Positions 28,169 to 38,801 of a DNA stretch of 64,000 bases are shown one piece after another. The stretch covers positions 1 through 64,000 of the forward strand of contig NZ_OCTN01000005.1 in assembly GCF_900231835.1 (NCBI RefSeq), in the 5' to 3' direction. Each line of letters starts with the position of its first letter. Position 1 is the stretch's first letter. The DNA comes from Pontivivens marinum. GTDB lineage: Bacteria > Pseudomonadota > Alphaproteobacteria > Rhodobacterales > Rhodobacteraceae. A model generated the notes under the pieces. That model had not been told where the DNA came from, ran no database searches, and saw only the letters and a list, made by a program, of their open reading frames with translations. Position numbers and translations under genes: made by a program.

Positions 28169-28537
28169 TTATTTCTTCTTGCCAGCAATGGCCTTTGCAG
28201 GGCCTTTGCGGGTGCGAGCGTTGGTGCTGGTACGCTGACCGCGTACTGGCAGACCACGACGATGACGCAGACCGCGATAGCAGCCAAGGTCCATCAGACG
28301 CTTTACGTTCATCGAGTTTTCACGACGAAGATCACCCTCTACGGTGAAGTTCGCGTCGATGTGCTCGCGCAGTTTCAGGGCATCCGCATCGCTGAGTTCG
28401 TTGACGCGAGTCGTTGGCGCAATGCCAGTCGCTTCACAAATCTCAACGGCGGAGGAACGGCCAATGCCGTGTACGTAGGTGAGAGCGATCTGCACCTGCT
28501 TGTTGGTCGGGATGTTAACGCCTGCAATACGCGCCAA
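28169..28537 (-). CDS. rpsM: 30S ribosomal protein S13
   Basis: S13 sits in the head of the 30S subunit and touches the P-site tRNA and the bridge to 50S. The frame is open back to 28588, but the family start is [13 protein letters not shown]; here the initiator is TTG at 28537, with GGAG seven bases ahead. This gives 122 residues, the family length. The tail [12 protein letters not shown] is typical. It heads the segment rpsM-rpsK-rpoA-rplQ with its own strong promoter upstream. Confidence 0.93.
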   Translation of the reverse strand: MARIAGVNIPTNKQVQIALTYVHGIGRSSAVEICEATGIAPTTRVNELSDADALKLREHIDANFTVEGDLRRENSMNVKRLMDLGCYRGLRHRRGLPVRGQRTSTNARTRKGPAKAIAGKKK

Positions 28538-28673
28538 GGATATTCTCCAGTCCGGTTGCGGTTCCGTGACACCAGAACCTTTTTTCACAACGAAGGACCA
28601 CCGCCATAACAGCCGATGGTCCCGATAGACAGATCCCGTAGAATCTGATTCCCCTGTGTGTAGGGAAGGCGGC

Positions 28674-28701
28674 TTTATAGCGGAACTGTAAAGCGCGTCA
28701 A
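28674..28701 (-). promoter_or_regulatory. candidate promoter for rpsM-rpsK-rpoA-rplQ
   Basis: Minus-strand TTGACG (28701-28696), 16-base spacer, TATAAA (28679-28674). It lies in the 186-base gap between adk and rpsM and would give a leader of about 130 bases. Confidence 0.6.
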
Positions 28702-28723
28702 TGCTTGTAAGTAAGCTTTCTGC

Positions 28724-29371
28724 TTAAGCAGAAAGTGCACCGTCTACTCGGGCCTTAACCTCATCGATTGGGCCGAGGCCGTCGATCGAGCGCAACTTCT
28801 CATTTGCGTAATAATACCCGATCAGCGGCGATGTCTCACGGTAATAAGTCAGCAGCCGATTGCGCATCGACTCCTCATTATCATCCGCGCGGCGGGTAAA
28901 GGTCGTACCGCCACATTTGATGCACTTACCATCCGCAGGAACCGGACGCGTCTCATCGTGGTAAACCTCACCACAATCAGCACAGGTCGAACGGCCCGTG
29001 ACGCGTGCGACCAGCGCATCGTCATTCACACGCATTTCAACAACATCGTCCAGAGTCTTACCGTGCTTTGCCAGCAACTCGCCCAATGCATCAGCCTGTG
29101 CCAAGGTGCGGGGGAAGCCGTCAAAGATGAAGCCGTTGCCGCCCTCATCACTATTCAGACGCTCCTCGATCAGGCCGATAACGATCTCATCAGTGACCAG
29201 ATCACCGCGCGCCATTACGTCCGCAACAAGGTTGCCCATTTCCGTGCCGGAGCTCTTTGCTGCGCGCAGCATGTCGCCGGTCGAGAGCTGAACCAGCCCA
29301 CGCTCTTCAACCAGAGTACGAGCTTGTGTGCCTTTACCAGCACCCGGTGGGCCAAGCAGGATAATATTCAT
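28724..29371 (-). CDS. adk: adenylate kinase
   Basis: Adenylate kinase equilibrates ATP, ADP and AMP. The 215-residue protein has the P-loop [11 protein letters not shown] (residues 7-17), the [10 protein letters not shown] segment, and a zinc-type LID with four cysteines (CADC and CIKC), the long-form enzyme. Its ATG overlaps the secY stop by one base. A 20-bp palindrome covers its stop codon. Confidence 0.97.
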   Translation of the reverse strand: MNIILLGPPGAGKGTQARTLVEERGLVQLSTGDMLRAAKSSGTEMGNLVADVMARGDLVTDEIVIGLIEERLNSDEGGNGFIFDGFPRTLAQADALGELLAKHGKTLDDVVEMRVNDDALVARVTGRSTCADCGEVYHDETRPVPADGKCIKCGGTTFTRRADDNEESMRNRLLTYYRETSPLIGYYYANEKLRSIDGLGPIDEVKARVDGALSA

Positions 29372-30729
29372 CAGTGACGTCCCAGTGGTTTTTTCTTGCG
29401 GGCACCTTTACCACTCAGCTTGGATTTTTCAATCAAGCTTTCGTACTGGTGCGCAAGCATATGGCTCTGGATTTGGCTAACTGTGTCCATCGACACCGAA
29501 ACAACGATCAACAGCGATGTACCGCCGAAGTAGAACGGCACGGACAATTGCGAGATCAGGATCTCTGGCAACAGGCAAACCGCGACCAGATAGCCCGAAC
29601 CGATAACCAGCAGGCGGGACACGACATAGTCGAGATATTCCGCTGTACGCTTACCCGGGCGCAGACCAGGCACGAAGCCGCCTTGTTTCTTGAGGTTATC
29701 CGCAACTTCTTCAGTCTTAAACGCCACATTCGCTGTGTAGAAATAAGCGAAGAACACGATCATGCCACCGAAGAACAGCAAGTTCAGAGGTTGTCCACGA
29801 CCGAGATAGGCCGAAATGTAGCTCAGCACGCCAGTGCCACCACCGGCCGAGAATGTCGCGACAGTTTGCGGCAACAGCAGCAGTGAGGACGCGAAAATCG
29901 CAGGGATAACGCCAGCCGGGTTCAGCTTGATCGGCAGGTGAGAGCTCTCACCACCATACATCTTATTGCCAACCTGACGGCGTGGATACTGAATGTGCAC
30001 CTTACGCAGAGCACGCTCCATGAACACAACGAATGCGATCACTGCGATAGACATCAGAATGACGCCGATCACCACACCAGCGCTAATCGCACCTGTGCGG
30101 CCAGCCTCAAAGAATTGCGCCACAGCGGCGGGCAACTCGGCAATGATGCCAACGAAGATGATCAGCGAAATACCGTTACCGATGCCGCGTGCGGTAATTT
30201 GCTCACCCAGCCACATCAGGAACATTGTGCCGCCAACCAGCGTAATCACTGTTGAGGCACGGAAGAACCAGCCAGGATCGAGCGCGAGGCCGCCGGTTTC
30301 AAGACCAACAGCGATGCCGTACCCTTGGAACAGCGCCAGCAGAACTGTACCATAACGGGTGTATTGGTTGATCTTGCGACGCCCCTGCTCGCCCTCTTTC
30401 TTGATCTGTTCAAGGCGTGGCCACATGGACGACAGCAACTGAACAATAATCGAGGCCGAGATATAGGGCATAATGCCTAGCGAGAAGACCGCCATCCGGC
30501 TGATCGCGCCACCGGTGAACATATTCACCAAGCCGCCAATGCCTGACTGCGCGCTGTCAAAAAACTCGCGTAGCTGCACAGTATCGATACCCGGAACCGG
30601 GATATACGTACCAATGCGATAAACAATGAGAAGGGCCACGGCGAACAAAATGCGCTGTTGCAGCTCTTTGGCTTTGCCAAAGGTGCTCCAGCTCATGTTC
30701 GCGGCCATCTGTTCCGCTGCGGATGCCAT
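29371..30729 (-). CDS. secY: preprotein translocase subunit SecY
   Basis: SecY is the channel of the Sec translocon, with SecE (also in this window) and SecG. The 452-residue protein has ten hydrophobic spans, starting with [22 protein letters not shown], and the conserved cytoplasmic loops ([27 protein letters not shown]). Of two starts, ATG at 30729 (MASAAEQM) is preferred: GGAGG precedes it by eight bases, whereas the ATG at 30744 lies upstream of that site. Confidence 0.96.
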   Translation of the reverse strand: MASAAEQMAANMSWSTFGKAKELQQRILFAVALLIVYRIGTYIPVPGIDTVQLREFFDSAQSGIGGLVNMFTGGAISRMAVFSLGIMPYISASIIVQLLSSMWPRLEQIKKEGEQGRRKINQYTRYGTVLLALFQGYGIAVGLETGGLALDPGWFFRASTVITLVGGTMFLMWLGEQITARGIGNGISLIIFVGIIAELPAAVAQFFEAGRTGAISAGVVIGVILMSIAVIAFVVFMERALRKVHIQYPRRQVGNKMYGGESSHLPIKLNPAGVIPAIFASSLLLLPQTVATFSAGGGTGVLSYISAYLGRGQPLNLLFFGGMIVFFAYFYTANVAFKTEEVADNLKKQGGFVPGLRPGKRTAEYLDYVVSRLLVIGSGYLVAVCLLPEILISQLSVPFYFGGTSLLIVVSVSMDTVSQIQSHMLAHQYESLIEKSKLSGKGARKKKPLGRH

Positions 30730-30827
30730 CTTGGGGCCCTCCATGATTGCGCCGCCGAACCGGGATGGCTCAGGCGGCGCGAAAGTTCACTGATAGATGT
30801 AATGGGCGCAGGGCGCTCCCACAACCA

Positions 30828-31313
30828 TCATTCTGTGGCTGCTGCGTCCGCTGGCGTAGCTGTGATCGTCACAGTGCCACCCGCTTTCTCAACTGCTTCC
30901 ACCGCACCCTTGGATGCGCCGGTGATGCTGAGCTTCACCGCAGAGGTGATGTCACCCTTTGCCAGAACCCGAACACCGTCCAGCTTGCGACGGACCAGAC
31001 CGGATGCAACCAGTGCATCCTCTGTGATCTCAGCCGATGCGTCCAGTTTGCCAGCGTCGATGAATTTCTGGATCAGACCAACGTTAACAACAGCATACTT
31101 GTTCGGGTTAGGAACGTTGAAGCCGCGCTTGGGCAGACGCTGGTAGAGTGGCATCTGGCCGCCCTCGTAACCATTGATGGCTACACCGGACCGGGACTTC
31201 TGACCCTTGATACCACGTCCACCCATCTTACCCTTGCCGGAGCCGGGGCCACGACCGATGCGCTTCTTGGATTTCGTTGCGCCTTCGTTATCGCGCAGTT
31301 CATTCAGTTTCAT
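30828..31313 (-). CDS. rplO: 50S ribosomal protein L15
   Basis: Late-assembly large-subunit protein. The 161 residues start [22 protein letters not shown] and have the glycine-rich [22 protein letters not shown] region (diagnostic part: [15 protein letters not shown]). It opens a transcription segment with secY and adk, separated from rpmD by a terminator and a promoter candidate. Confidence 0.98.
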   Translation of the reverse strand: MKLNELRDNEGATKSKKRIGRGPGSGKGKMGGRGIKGQKSRSGVAINGYEGGQMPLYQRLPKRGFNVPNPNKYAVVNVGLIQKFIDAGKLDASAEITEDALVASGLVRRKLDGVRVLAKGDITSAVKLSITGASKGAVEAVEKAGGTVTITATPADAAATE

Positions 31314-31404
31314 GTCGCTCTCCTATTGCCGGATACGCCCACCGAGCGAGAAACGGGGACCACGGCGTTGATAGATTCGTAAATTGGCACAATGCCACCG
31401 CGTG

Positions 31405-31433
31405 GCTATACGTCCTGTCCGTGTAATGGGCAA
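31405..31433 (-). promoter_or_regulatory. candidate promoter for rplO-secY-adk
   Basis: Minus-strand TTGCCC (31433-31428), 17-base spacer, TATAGC (31410-31405), located directly after the terminator-like hairpin that follows rpmD. Confidence 0.4.
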
Positions 31434-31449
31434 GAGGAACAACACAAAC

Positions 31450-31476
31450 GAAAACGCCCCGAACAATGTCGGGGCG
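31450..31476 (-). terminator. intrinsic terminator between rpmD and rplO
   Basis: Minus-strand stem CGCCCCGA / TCGGGGCG (31476-31469 with 31462-31455), 6-base loop, followed by TTTTCGTTTG. Lies about 25 bases past the rpmD stop, inside the ribosomal superoperon. Confidence 0.72.
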
Positions 31477-31501
31477 CTCTCAATGCTAACATGACGAAGG
31501 C

Positions 31502-31687
31502 TTATGCCTTCTCTTCGACGATCTGCACCATGTGGGGCAATTTCGCGATCATGCCGCGAACCGAAGGAGTATCCTCCAGCTCACGTGTCTTGTTCATCTT
31601 GTTGAGGCCCAGACCCTTCAGCGTAGCCAGCTGGTCCTTTGGGCGGCGAATCGGCGAACCGATTTGCTTAACTACGATAGTTGCCAT
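31502..31687 (-). CDS. rpmD: 50S ribosomal protein L30
   Basis: A 61-residue protein of the short bacterial L30 type: [32 protein letters not shown] and [17 protein letters not shown]. It is the last gene of its segment; its start is three bases past the rpsE stop. Confidence 0.98.
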   Translation of the reverse strand: MATIVVKQIGSPIRRPKDQLATLKGLGLNKMNKTRELEDTPSVRGMIAKLPHMVQIVEEKA

Positions 31688-31690
31688 GAT

Positions 31691-32263
31691 TTATGCCTCC
31701 ACCGTCTCTTCAACTTCAACAGGAGCCGCTTCAGGCGTGCCGAGGATGTCGCCAACCTTTTTGCCACGACGCTGTGCAACCTGACGAGGAGAAGATTCCT
31801 TGTTCAGACCGTCCAGCGTAGCGCGGATCATGTTGTATGGGTTCTGCGAACCTGTGGATTTTGCCACAACGTCCTGAATTCCCAACATCTCGAACACTGC
31901 GCGCATAGGACCACCAGCAATGATGCCGGTACCCTGTGGAGCAGTCCGCATCACAACCTTACCAGCGCCGTGACGGCCCTGCATGTCGTGGTGCAGCGTC
32001 CGGCCCTCGCGCAGCGGAACGCGGATCATCGACCGCTTTGCTGCCTCGGTTGCCTTACGGATCGCCTCAGGTACTTCGCGGGCTTTACCCTTACCGAAGC
32101 CTACGCGACCCTTCTGGTCCCCAACAACGACGAGAGCTGCAAAGCCGAAGCGCTTACCACCCTTCACCGTCTTGGAAACCCGATTGATCGCTACGAGGCG
32201 ATCGGCGAATTCCGGGTTCTCATCGCGATCGCGACCGCCCCGGCGATTATCTTCACGTGCCAT
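31691..32263 (-). CDS. rpsE: 30S ribosomal protein S5
   Basis: S5 guards decoding fidelity and mRNA entry. The 190-residue product has the double-stranded RNA-binding part [24 protein letters not shown] (part: [16 protein letters not shown]) and a [19 protein letters not shown] end typical of S5, plus an acidic alphaproteobacterial tail ([13 protein letters not shown]). Tight operon spacing to rplR (10 bp). Confidence 0.98.
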   Translation of the reverse strand: MAREDNRRGGRDRDENPEFADRLVAINRVSKTVKGGKRFGFAALVVVGDQKGRVGFGKGKAREVPEAIRKATEAAKRSMIRVPLREGRTLHHDMQGRHGAGKVVMRTAPQGTGIIAGGPMRAVFEMLGIQDVVAKSTGSQNPYNMIRATLDGLNKESSPRQVAQRRGKKVGDILGTPEAAPVEVEETVEA

Positions 32264-32273
32264 TATCGCCTCC

Positions 32274-32633
32274 TTAGAACTTCAGTCCGCCCTCGCGGGC
32301 AGCATCCGCGAGCGCTTTGACTTTCCCGTGGAACAGGAAGCCACCACGGTCGAAGTAAACGACATCAATGCCCTTTTCCTTCGCCCGCTCGGCAATCGCG
32401 GCGCCGACCTTTGTGGACGCTTCGATGTTGTTCTTGCCCACAACACCCAGACCCGGCTCCAAAGTGGAAGCCGCTGCCAGAGTTACGCCCTGAACGTCAT
32501 CGATGATCTGCACCGAAATGTTCTTGGACGAGCGGTGGACGCTCAAACGGGGACGGCCATTAGCCGTCTTCCGCAGTTTGTTCCGGACGCGCAGGCGGCG
32601 CTTCTGGAACAGATCACGCTTGGTATTTGCCAT
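32274..32633 (-). CDS. rplR: 50S ribosomal protein L18
   Basis: L18 binds 5S rRNA together with L5 and L25. The 119 residues show [17 protein letters not shown] and the C-terminal [25 protein letters not shown] region (diagnostic part [20 protein letters not shown]). Twelve bases separate it from rplF. Confidence 0.98.
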   Translation of the reverse strand: MANTKRDLFQKRRLRVRNKLRKTANGRPRLSVHRSSKNISVQIIDDVQGVTLAAASTLEPGLGVVGKNNIEASTKVGAAIAERAKEKGIDVVYFDRGGFLFHGKVKALADAAREGGLKF

Positions 32634-32645
32634 GTGATACGCTCC

Positions 32646-33179
32646 TTACTTCTTCTTGCCTTCCTTACGGAAGATAAATTCATCTTTGTATTTGATGCCT
32701 TTACCTTTGTAAGGTTCGGGTTTGCGCCATTCGCGGATATTCGCCGCGACCTGCCCGACCACTTGCTGGTCGATGCCCTCAACGGTGAGTTCGGTTGGCT
32801 TGGTCGCCGTAACCGTAACACCCTCAGGGATGTCGAAATCGACGTCGTGGCTGTAGCCGAGCGACAGTTTCAGGACCTTGCCCTGTACTGCTGCACGATA
32901 ACCAACACCGTTGATCTCAAGCTCTTTCTTGAAGCCGGTGGTGACGCCCTGAACCAGGTTTGCAACCTGAGTTCGCGACGTACCCCACTGCTGCCGTGCA
33001 CGCTTGGACTTGCCACGCGGAGCAACGGAAACCGTGTTGTCTTCAACCCGCAAATCGACATCGTCGGTTGCGGTGAAGGAGCGGACGCCTTTCGGCCCCT
33101 TCACTTCGATCGTCTGACCCGAGACGGTAGCGCTAACGCCACCGGGAAGGTCGATCGGTTTTTTCCCGATACGAGACAT
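32646..33179 (-). CDS. rplF: 50S ribosomal protein L6
   Basis: L6 lies near the factor-binding site beside the sarcin-ricin loop. The 177-residue protein starts [15 protein letters not shown] and ends with [15 protein letters not shown] followed by a Lys-rich tail; both are diagnostic of L6. Part of the spc order rpsH-rplF-rplR. Confidence 0.98.
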   Translation of the reverse strand: MSRIGKKPIDLPGGVSATVSGQTIEVKGPKGVRSFTATDDVDLRVEDNTVSVAPRGKSKRARQQWGTSRTQVANLVQGVTTGFKKELEINGVGYRAAVQGKVLKLSLGYSHDVDFDIPEGVTVTATKPTELTVEGIDQQVVGQVAANIREWRKPEPYKGKGIKYKDEFIFRKEGKKK

Positions 33180-33192
33180 TGTCTACCCTTCC

Positions 33193-33591
33193 TTAGAATA
33201 CGGTGCAGAGCACTTCGCCGCCAACGTTAGCGGAGCGTGCCTGCGCGTCGGACATAACGCCGCGCGGGGTGGAAACGATGGCCACACCGAGGCCCTGACG
33301 GACCTGCGGGATGTCCTTGACGCCCGAATACACACGACGACCAGGGGTCGAAACGCGCTTCAGTTCCCGGATAACCGGAACGCCGTCGAAATATTTCAGC
33401 TCGATGCGCAGGGCCGGGTGGCCGTCTGCACCGGTGATGGGCTCGTAGCCGCGGACATAGCCCTCAGCAACCAGAACATCGAGCACCCAAGCGCGAACCT
33501 TGGACGCAGGCGAAACCACGGAGGATTTGCCACGCATCTGAGAGTTGCGAATGCGGGTCAGCATATCGCCGAGAGGATCGTTCATAGACAT
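33193..33591 (-). CDS. rpsH: 30S ribosomal protein S8
   Basis: S8 is a primary 16S rRNA binder and in E. coli represses the spc operon. The 132-residue protein has [19 protein letters not shown] and ends [19 protein letters not shown], both typical. ATG at 33591 (MSM) is used; a second ATG follows two codons later. Located 12 bp after rpsN. Confidence 0.97.
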   Translation of the reverse strand: MSMNDPLGDMLTRIRNSQMRGKSSVVSPASKVRAWVLDVLVAEGYVRGYEPITGADGHPALRIELKYFDGVPVIRELKRVSTPGRRVYSGVKDIPQVRQGLGVAIVSTPRGVMSDAQARSANVGGEVLCTVF

Positions 33592-33603
33592 TTTAAATCC
33601 CCC

Positions 33604-33909
33604 TTACCAGCTGGACTTAACCATGCCGGGGATCTGCCCAATCGAGGCATAATCCCGCAGCGCGATCCGGCTCATACGCAACTTACGGTAGTAAGCGCGT
33701 GGGCGACCGGTAATTTCGCAGCGGTTGTTGAGACGGGTTGGCGACGAGTTGCGGGGCAGTTTAGCGAGCTGCATCCGCGCCTTGAAACGCTCAGAGCGCT
33801 CCAGAGACTCATCATTGGCACGGGCCTTAAGCTCCGCACGCTTGTCGGCATATTTAGCAACGAGACGCTCGCGCTTTTTTTGCCGCTCGATCATGGATTT
33901 CTTTGCCAT
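33604..33909 (-). CDS. rpsN: 30S ribosomal protein S14
   Basis: The 101-residue protein is the long, zinc-free type of S14 (no CxxC pairs): [17 protein letters not shown], with the conserved [20 protein letters not shown] and ending GMVKSSW. It lies between rplE (16 bp) and rpsH. Confidence 0.98.
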   Translation of the reverse strand: MAKKSMIERQKKRERLVAKYADKRAELKARANDESLERSERFKARMQLAKLPRNSSPTRLNNRCEITGRPRAYYRKLRMSRIALRDYASIGQIPGMVKSSW

Positions 33910-33925
33910 ATCAGGACTCCGCGGC

Positions 33926-34486
33926 TCAGCTTGTGAACGGCATGTTGAATTGCTTCAACAGTGCCTTTGCTTCGGCATCGGTCTTTGCATTGGTGCAAAT
34001 CACGATATCCATGCCCCACATCTGATCAACTTGGTCGAAGTTAATCTCAGGGAACACGATGTGCTCTTTCAGGCCCATGGCGTAGTTGCCACGACCGTCA
34101 AAGCTCTTGCCCGAAACGCCACGGAAATCGCGAACACGCGGCAGAGCCACGGTGATGAGACGATCCATGAAGTCATACATACGGTCGCCACGGATCGTGA
34201 CTTTGACACCCAAAGGCATCTCTTCACGAACCTTGAAACCAGCGATGGATTTCTTGGCTTTGGTGATGACCGGCTTCTGACCAGCGATCTTCATCAGATC
34301 GTCATGGGCTGACTTGATCTTCTTGGAGTCGGCAACCGCCTCACCAACACCCATGTTCAGGACGATTTTGTCCAGACGCGGGATCTGCATGTCGTTCTTG
34401 TAGGAAAACTCTTCCTTCAGAGCGGCACGGATGGTGTCCAAGTATTGCGTCTTGAGACGCGGGGTATAAGTCGCAGCATCAAGCAT
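33926..34486 (-). CDS. rplE: 50S ribosomal protein L5
   Basis: L5 binds 5S rRNA and contacts the P-site tRNA. The 186-residue product has [34 protein letters not shown] (part) and ends with a QFNMPF motif. The frame is open to 34579, but ATG at 34486 ([11 protein letters not shown]) matches the family and overlaps the end of rplX by eight bases. Confidence 0.97.
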   Translation of the reverse strand: MLDAATYTPRLKTQYLDTIRAALKEEFSYKNDMQIPRLDKIVLNMGVGEAVADSKKIKSAHDDLMKIAGQKPVITKAKKSIAGFKVREEMPLGVKVTIRGDRMYDFMDRLITVALPRVRDFRGVSGKSFDGRGNYAMGLKEHIVFPEINFDQVDQMWGMDIVICTNAKTDAEAKALLKQFNMPFTS

Positions 34487-34793
34487 TGATCGTCTCCCCG
34501 GATTTCTTTGCGAAACGCACTTTCTTGCCGTCTTCCATGCGGAAGCCAACACGAGTTGCGCCGCCATCTTTAGGATCAACCAGCGCGATGTTGCTCAGTT
34601 GGATCGGCATCTCTTTCGAGATCCGGCCGCCCTGTGCGTCCTGCGTCTGGCGTGTGTGGCGGATTGCAACGTTCACGCCCGACACGAGTGCCTTACCAGC
34701 CTGGGGGAGCATCTGGGTGATTTCACCCTCACGACCCTTATCCTTGCCGGTCAGCACGACGACCTTGTCGCCTTTGCGGAGTTTAGCAGCCAT
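34479..34793 (-). CDS. rplX: 50S ribosomal protein L24
   Basis: L24 starts large-subunit assembly. The 104 residues carry the KOW motif [19 protein letters not shown] and the [14 protein letters not shown] block. ATG at 34793 is taken, with GGAGG before it, rather than the in-frame ATG at 34814 which overlaps rplN. Its 3' end overlaps rplE. Confidence 0.97.
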   Translation of the reverse strand: MAAKLRKGDKVVVLTGKDKGREGEITQMLPQAGKALVSGVNVAIRHTRQTQDAQGGRISKEMPIQLSNIALVDPKDGGATRVGFRMEDGKKVRFAKKSGETINA

Positions 34794-34794
34794 C

Positions 34795-35163
34795 TTACAG
34801 CACCTCCGGCGCAAGCGAGATGATCTTCATGAAGTTCTTAGCGCGCAACTCACGTACAACCGGTCCGAAGATCCGGGTGCCGACGGGCTCGCCTGCTGTG
34901 TTCAAGATCACCGCAGCATTGCGGTCAAAACGGATAGCCGTACCGTCATCGCGGCGTACTTCCTTGGCTGTGCGAACGACAACGGCCTTGCGGACGTCAC
35001 CTTTCTTAACACGGCCCCGAGGAATAGCCTCTTTCACGGACACGACAATGATGTCGCCGACGGAAGCGTACTTACGCTTGGACCCGCCGAGAACCTTGAT
35101 GCACTGAACCCGGCGAGCGCCAGAGTTGTCAGCGACATCCAGGTTTGTCTCTACCTGAATCAT
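34795..35163 (-). CDS. rplN: 50S ribosomal protein L14
   Basis: L14 binds 23S rRNA at the intersubunit face and is the docking site of RsfS. The 122-residue sequence starts [19 protein letters not shown] and includes [19 protein letters not shown]; both are diagnostic. One base separates its stop from the rplX start. Confidence 0.98.
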   Translation of the reverse strand: MIQVETNLDVADNSGARRVQCIKVLGGSKRKYASVGDIIVVSVKEAIPRGRVKKGDVRKAVVVRTAKEVRRDDGTAIRFDRNAAVILNTAGEPVGTRIFGPVVRELRAKNFMKIISLAPEVL

Positions 35164-35214
35164 AGGTTGTCTCCCGACCTGTGGGGAACGTCCCCACGGT
35201 TTCGTTTAAATTGG

Positions 35215-35460
35215 TTACTCTGCCGACGCGGTGTCAGCAAAAACTTCCCAACGCTTCGTCTTGGAACGCGGCGCACACTCGATAATGCGAACTTGGTCGC
35301 CGATCTTGTACGTGTTGTTCTCGTCGTGCGCCCGATACTTCTTGGACGAACGGATCACCTTGTGAAACAGCGGGTGCGTGGTGCGACGCTCGACCTGGAC
35401 CGTGATGGTCTGCTCGTTTTTGTCGCTGGTCACAACGCCGGTAAGAATACGCTTAGGCAT
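35215..35460 (-). CDS. rpsQ: 30S ribosomal protein S17
   Basis: A primary 16S rRNA binder of 81 residues with the OB-fold sequence [21 protein letters not shown] and the [19 protein letters not shown] segment (both shortened in part). It follows rpmC after three bases. Confidence 0.97.
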   Translation of the reverse strand: MPKRILTGVVTSDKNEQTITVQVERRTTHPLFHKVIRSSKKYRAHDENNTYKIGDQVRIIECAPRSKTKRWEVFADTASAE

Positions 35461-35463
35461 CGA

Positions 35464-35670
35464 TCACTCCTCGCCGGCCGCGGCTGCGGCTTTCTGGTTC
35501 AGTACGGTCTTAACACGTGCAACGTCACGACGGACGGTGCGGATACGTGCAGTGTTTTCCAGTTGGCCAGTGGCACCCTGGAAGCGGAGGTTGAAGGCCT
35601 CCTTTTTCAGCGCAACAAGCTGCTCACGCAGCTCATCAGGCGTCTTATCGCGTAGTTCAGCGGCGTTCAT
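35464..35670 (-). CDS. rpmC: 50S ribosomal protein L29
   Basis: A 68-residue helical protein at the exit of the nascent-chain tunnel, contacting SRP and trigger factor: [39 protein letters not shown]. It is separated from rplP by 240 bases that hold a terminator and a promoter candidate, so it appears to head a new transcript. Confidence 0.97.
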   Translation of the reverse strand: MNAAELRDKTPDELREQLVALKKEAFNLRFQGATGQLENTARIRTVRRDVARVKTVLNQKAAAAAGEE

Positions 35671-35750
35671 GCCGTCTTCCTTTCAAACATCACCGGAGTG
35701 CCCAAAACTTGGGTGACACTGATTCCGGTGGATTCAATGATTGAGCGGTC

Positions 35751-35779
35751 GCAATACGGGGGAATCATGCAGATAGCAA
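35751..35779 (-). promoter_or_regulatory. candidate promoter for the rpmC-rpmD segment
   Basis: Minus-strand TTGCTA (35779-35774), 17-base spacer, TATTGC (35756-35751), directly after the rplP terminator. Confidence 0.38.
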
Positions 35780-35850
35780 GCTCTGCGTGACAACAGGCTC
35801 AAATGTTTCAATTTGTGGCGCAATCCAGCATCCGGCAGCTCAACTTTTCG

Positions 35851-35887
35851 AAACGAAAAAGGCCCCTGTCGCTGGACAGGGGCCTTT
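35851..35887 (-). terminator. intrinsic terminator between rplP and rpmC
   Basis: Minus-strand stem of 13 bp (arms 35887-35875 and 35870-35858, loop CAGC), followed by T5 and the TTTTTCGTTTC signature. A strong terminator inside the S10-spc region, 24 bases past the rplP stop. Confidence 0.85.
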
Positions 35888-35910
35888 CTCTGAATACGAT
35901 TTAGACGGTC

Positions 35911-36324
35911 TTACCAGTCTTCACGCTCGATGAAACGGCACTTAACCGGGAGCTTCATCGCGGCAAGGCGAAGTGCCTCACGTGCGACGGTCTCGGAAAC
36001 ACCGTCGATCTCGAACATTACACGGCCAGGCTTAACCTTGGCAGCCCAGTAATCCACCGAACCTTTACCCTTACCCATCCGAACTTCGGTAGGCTTGGAT
36101 GTGACAGGCACATCCGGGAAAATGCGGATCCATACACGGCCCTGACGCTTCATATGACGCGTCATTGCACGACGGGCTGCTTCGATCTGACGGGCAGTCA
36201 CACGCTCAGGTGTTGTTGCCTTCAGACCGAACTGGCCGAAGTTAAGAGTGGAACCACCCTTAGCTTCACCGTGGATACGGCCTTTAAACTGCTTGCGAAA
36301 CTTTGTGCGCTTTGGCGAAAGCAT
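35911..36324 (-). CDS. rplP: 50S ribosomal protein L16
   Basis: L16 organises the peptidyl-transferase centre and A-site tRNA elbow. The 137 residues start [19 protein letters not shown] and contain [19 protein letters not shown]. It ends its segment before the terminator; its ATG is 21 bases past the rpsC stop. Confidence 0.98.
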   Translation of the reverse strand: MLSPKRTKFRKQFKGRIHGEAKGGSTLNFGQFGLKATTPERVTARQIEAARRAMTRHMKRQGRVWIRIFPDVPVTSKPTEVRMGKGKGSVDYWAAKVKPGRVMFEIDGVSETVAREALRLAAMKLPVKCRFIEREDW

Positions 36325-36345
36325 GTGTTCTCTCCTTCACGCGGC

Positions 36346-37059
36346 TCAGCGGTCGCGACCGCCGGGGCGTCCGCCGGGACGACCACCAGATTGCAGTTCT
36401 TCGTGACGACGATCACGAGCGGACGGATCGTGGTCCATGATCTCACCTTTGAAGATCCAGACCTTGATGCCGATGATGCCGTAGGCAGTCTTGCCCTCGA
36501 CATGTGCGTGATCGATGTCAGCACGCAGAGTATGCAAAGGCACACGACCCTCACGATACCACTCGGTGCGCGCGATCTCAGCACCGCCCAGACGGCCAGC
36601 AGCGTTGATCCGGATACCCAGAGCACCCATACGCATAGCGTTCTGAACAGCACGCTTCAGCGCACGACGGAACGAAACACGACGCTCAAGCTGCTGAGCG
36701 ATGTTCTCGGCAACCAGACGCGCATCGATTTCCGGCTTGCGGACTTCGACGATGTTCAGGTGCAATTCACTGTCGGTCAGCTTTGCAAGTTGCTTGCGCA
36801 GCGTCTCGATGTCAGCGCCTTTTTTACCGATGATAACGCCAGGCCGTGCGGCATGGATCGTTACGCGGCACTTGCGGTGCGGACGCTCAATGATAACGCG
36901 GCTGATGCCAGCAGCGTTCTGGTGCTTGTGGATGTACTCACGGATTTTGATGTCTTCGTGCAGAAGTCCACCGTAATCCTTCGTGTCCGCATACCAACGG
37001 CTGTCCCAAGTACGGTTGATCTGCAGTCGCAGACCGATTGGGTTAATCTTATTTCCCAT
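36346..37059 (-). CDS. rpsC: 30S ribosomal protein S3
   Basis: S3 forms part of the mRNA entry helicase. The 237-residue protein has [12 protein letters not shown], the KH domain with [14 protein letters not shown], and [21 protein letters not shown] (in part). The C-terminus carries Gly-Gly-Arg-Pro repeats ([10 protein letters not shown]). It overlaps the rplV stop by one base. Confidence 0.98.
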   Translation of the reverse strand: MGNKINPIGLRLQINRTWDSRWYADTKDYGGLLHEDIKIREYIHKHQNAAGISRVIIERPHRKCRVTIHAARPGVIIGKKGADIETLRKQLAKLTDSELHLNIVEVRKPEIDARLVAENIAQQLERRVSFRRALKRAVQNAMRMGALGIRINAAGRLGGAEIARTEWYREGRVPLHTLRADIDHAHVEGKTAYGIIGIKVWIFKGEIMDHDPSARDRRHEELQSGGRPGGRPGGRDR

Positions 37060-37448
37060 TAGGCTTGCTCCTCGACTGCACCGACCTGCCGAACCAGGAT
37101 CGTGACCTGGCTGAACGGCTTCAGGATCTTACCGAAGCGACCACGAGCCCGTGGGCGACCGCGCTTCATGACCATAGTCTTGCCAACATAGGCTTCGGCT
37201 ACGACGAGCTCGTCGACATCCAGACCGTGGTTGTTTTCAGCGTTCGCAATAGCGGACTGAAGACATTTCTTAACGTCAGCAGCGATCCGCTTCTTGGAGA
37301 AGGTCAGATCGACGAGCGCCTTATCAACCGGCTTGTTGCGGATCATCTGAGCCACAAGGTTGAGCTTCTGAGGCGATGTGCGCAGCATGGAGCTGATTGC
37401 AATCGCTTCGTTATCCGCGGCGCGGCGGGGGTTCTTAGACTGTCCCAT
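37059..37448 (-). CDS. rplV: 50S ribosomal protein L22
   Basis: L22 has a long loop lining the exit tunnel, the site of macrolide resistance changes. The 129 residues show [20 protein letters not shown], the [21 protein letters not shown] region and the tunnel hairpin [13 protein letters not shown]. Two bases separate it from the rpsS stop. Confidence 0.98.
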   Translation of the reverse strand: MGQSKNPRRAADNEAIAISSMLRTSPQKLNLVAQMIRNKPVDKALVDLTFSKKRIAADVKKCLQSAIANAENNHGLDVDELVVAEAYVGKTMVMKRGRPRARGRFGKILKPFSQVTILVRQVGAVEEQA

Positions 37449-37450
37449 GA

Positions 37451-37729
37451 TTATTTCCGCTTCGCTTTCTTGTCCGCAGCGTGACCGTAATAGGTCCGCG
37501 TTGGCGAGTACTCACCGAATTTCTGGCCAATCATATCCTCAGTAACGTTAACCGGGATGTGCTTTTTGCCGTTGTAAACGCCGAATGTCAGACCCACAAA
37601 CTGGGGCAGAATCGTCGAACGACGGGACCAGATCTTGATGACCTCATTGCGACCGGATTCCCGCGACTTCTCAGCTTTCTTGAGAACGTAGGAATCGACG
37701 AACGGGCCTTTCCAGACTGAACGTGCCAT
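37451..37729 (-). CDS. rpsS: 30S ribosomal protein S19
   Basis: S19 is in the head of the 30S subunit beside S13. The 92-residue protein starts [21 protein letters not shown] and ends with [21 protein letters not shown]. Located 13 bases after the rplB stop. Confidence 0.98.
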   Translation of the reverse strand: MARSVWKGPFVDSYVLKKAEKSRESGRNEVIKIWSRRSTILPQFVGLTFGVYNGKKHIPVNVTEDMIGQKFGEYSPTRTYYGHAADKKAKRK

Positions 37730-37742
37730 GTGTCAGGCCTCC

Positions 37743-38576
37743 TTATTTCTTGCGCTGGTGGCGCGACCGCAAGATATACTTGTCAGTCGTTTTGTTGGTG
37801 CGGGTACGAGCACCCTTGGTCGGCTTACCCCATGGGGTAACTGGGTGGCGACCACCCGATGTCCGGCCTTCACCACCACCGTGCGGGTGATCGATTGGGT
37901 TCATAACAACACCACGTACCGAAGGACGGATGCCCTTGTGACGGTTGCGGCCTGCTTTACCCAGGTTCTGGTTCGAGTGGTCGGGGTTGGAAACCGCACC
38001 CACAGTTGCCATGCATTCCTGACGAACGAGACGAAGCTCACCCGAGGAAAGACGCAGCTGTGCGTAGCCACCATCACGACCAACAAACTGAGCGTAGGAA
38101 CCGGCCGCGCGAGCAATCTGCCCACCCTTGCCTGGCTTCAACTCAATGTTGTGAACGATCGTACCGATAGGCATGCCGGTGAAGGGCATCGAATTGCCCG
38201 GTTTCACGTCGACCTTTTCGCCAGCCACAACCATATCGCCAACAGCCAAACGCTGTGGTGCAATGATGTAGGCCTGCTCGCCATCGGTGTATTTCAGGAG
38301 GGCGATAAATGCCGTCCGGTTAGGATCGTACTCGATCCGCTCAACCGCCGCAGGAACGTCGAACTTACGACGTTTGAAATCCACGATCCGGTAGAGACGC
38401 TTCGCCCCGCCGCCTTTGCGGCGCATGGTGATCCGTCCGGTATTGTTCCGTCCGCCGTTCTTGGTCAAACCCTCAGTAAGGGACTTGACCGGGCGGCCTT
38501 TCCAGAGCTCCGAACGGTCGATCAGAACCAGCCCGCGCTGGCCAGGCGTTGTCGGCTTATACGACTTCAATGCCAT
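37743..38576 (-). CDS. rplB: 50S ribosomal protein L2
   Basis: L2 is needed for peptidyl-transferase activity and subunit association. The 277-residue product begins [18 protein letters not shown] and includes the conserved [20 protein letters not shown] region with the essential His. The frame runs open to 38738 but the family start is ATG at 38576. The 283-base gap to rplW holds a terminator and a promoter candidate. Confidence 0.98.
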   Translation of the reverse strand: MALKSYKPTTPGQRGLVLIDRSELWKGRPVKSLTEGLTKNGGRNNTGRITMRRKGGGAKRLYRIVDFKRRKFDVPAAVERIEYDPNRTAFIALLKYTDGEQAYIIAPQRLAVGDMVVAGEKVDVKPGNSMPFTGMPIGTIVHNIELKPGKGGQIARAAGSYAQFVGRDGGYAQLRLSSGELRLVRQECMATVGAVSNPDHSNQNLGKAGRNRHKGIRPSVRGVVMNPIDHPHGGGEGRTSGGRHPVTPWGKPTKGARTRTNKTTDKYILRSRHQRKK

Positions 38577-38709
38577 CTTGCTGTCATCCGTTTGCTTGCA
38601 GAGGGCACATAGCCCCCTTCCGTTTACAGGGCCCCAAAGGTCCCCAAATAAAATGTCCTTGCGAACAACGAGACAGCCCCAGACGAATCTGTGGCTGTGT
38701 CGATGGGTT

Positions 38710-38738
38710 CGTTTAGGGGGTGGAACAGGTCCGGTCAA
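38710..38738 (-). promoter_or_regulatory. candidate promoter for rplB-rpsS-rplV-rpsC-rplP
   Basis: Minus-strand TTGACC (38738-38733), 17-base spacer, TAAACG (38715-38710), in the gap after the rplW terminator. Confidence 0.38.
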
Positions 38739-38801
38739 GGGCTGCCGGACCAGATAGCAAGGATCGCCTAGAATCCATTACGCCAAACCTTGCCTAACAA
38801 C

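Noticed and set aside
28538-28588. ATG-started extended form of S13
   Set aside because: Would add 17 residues with no family counterpart; the TTG with GGAG fits the conserved N-terminus.
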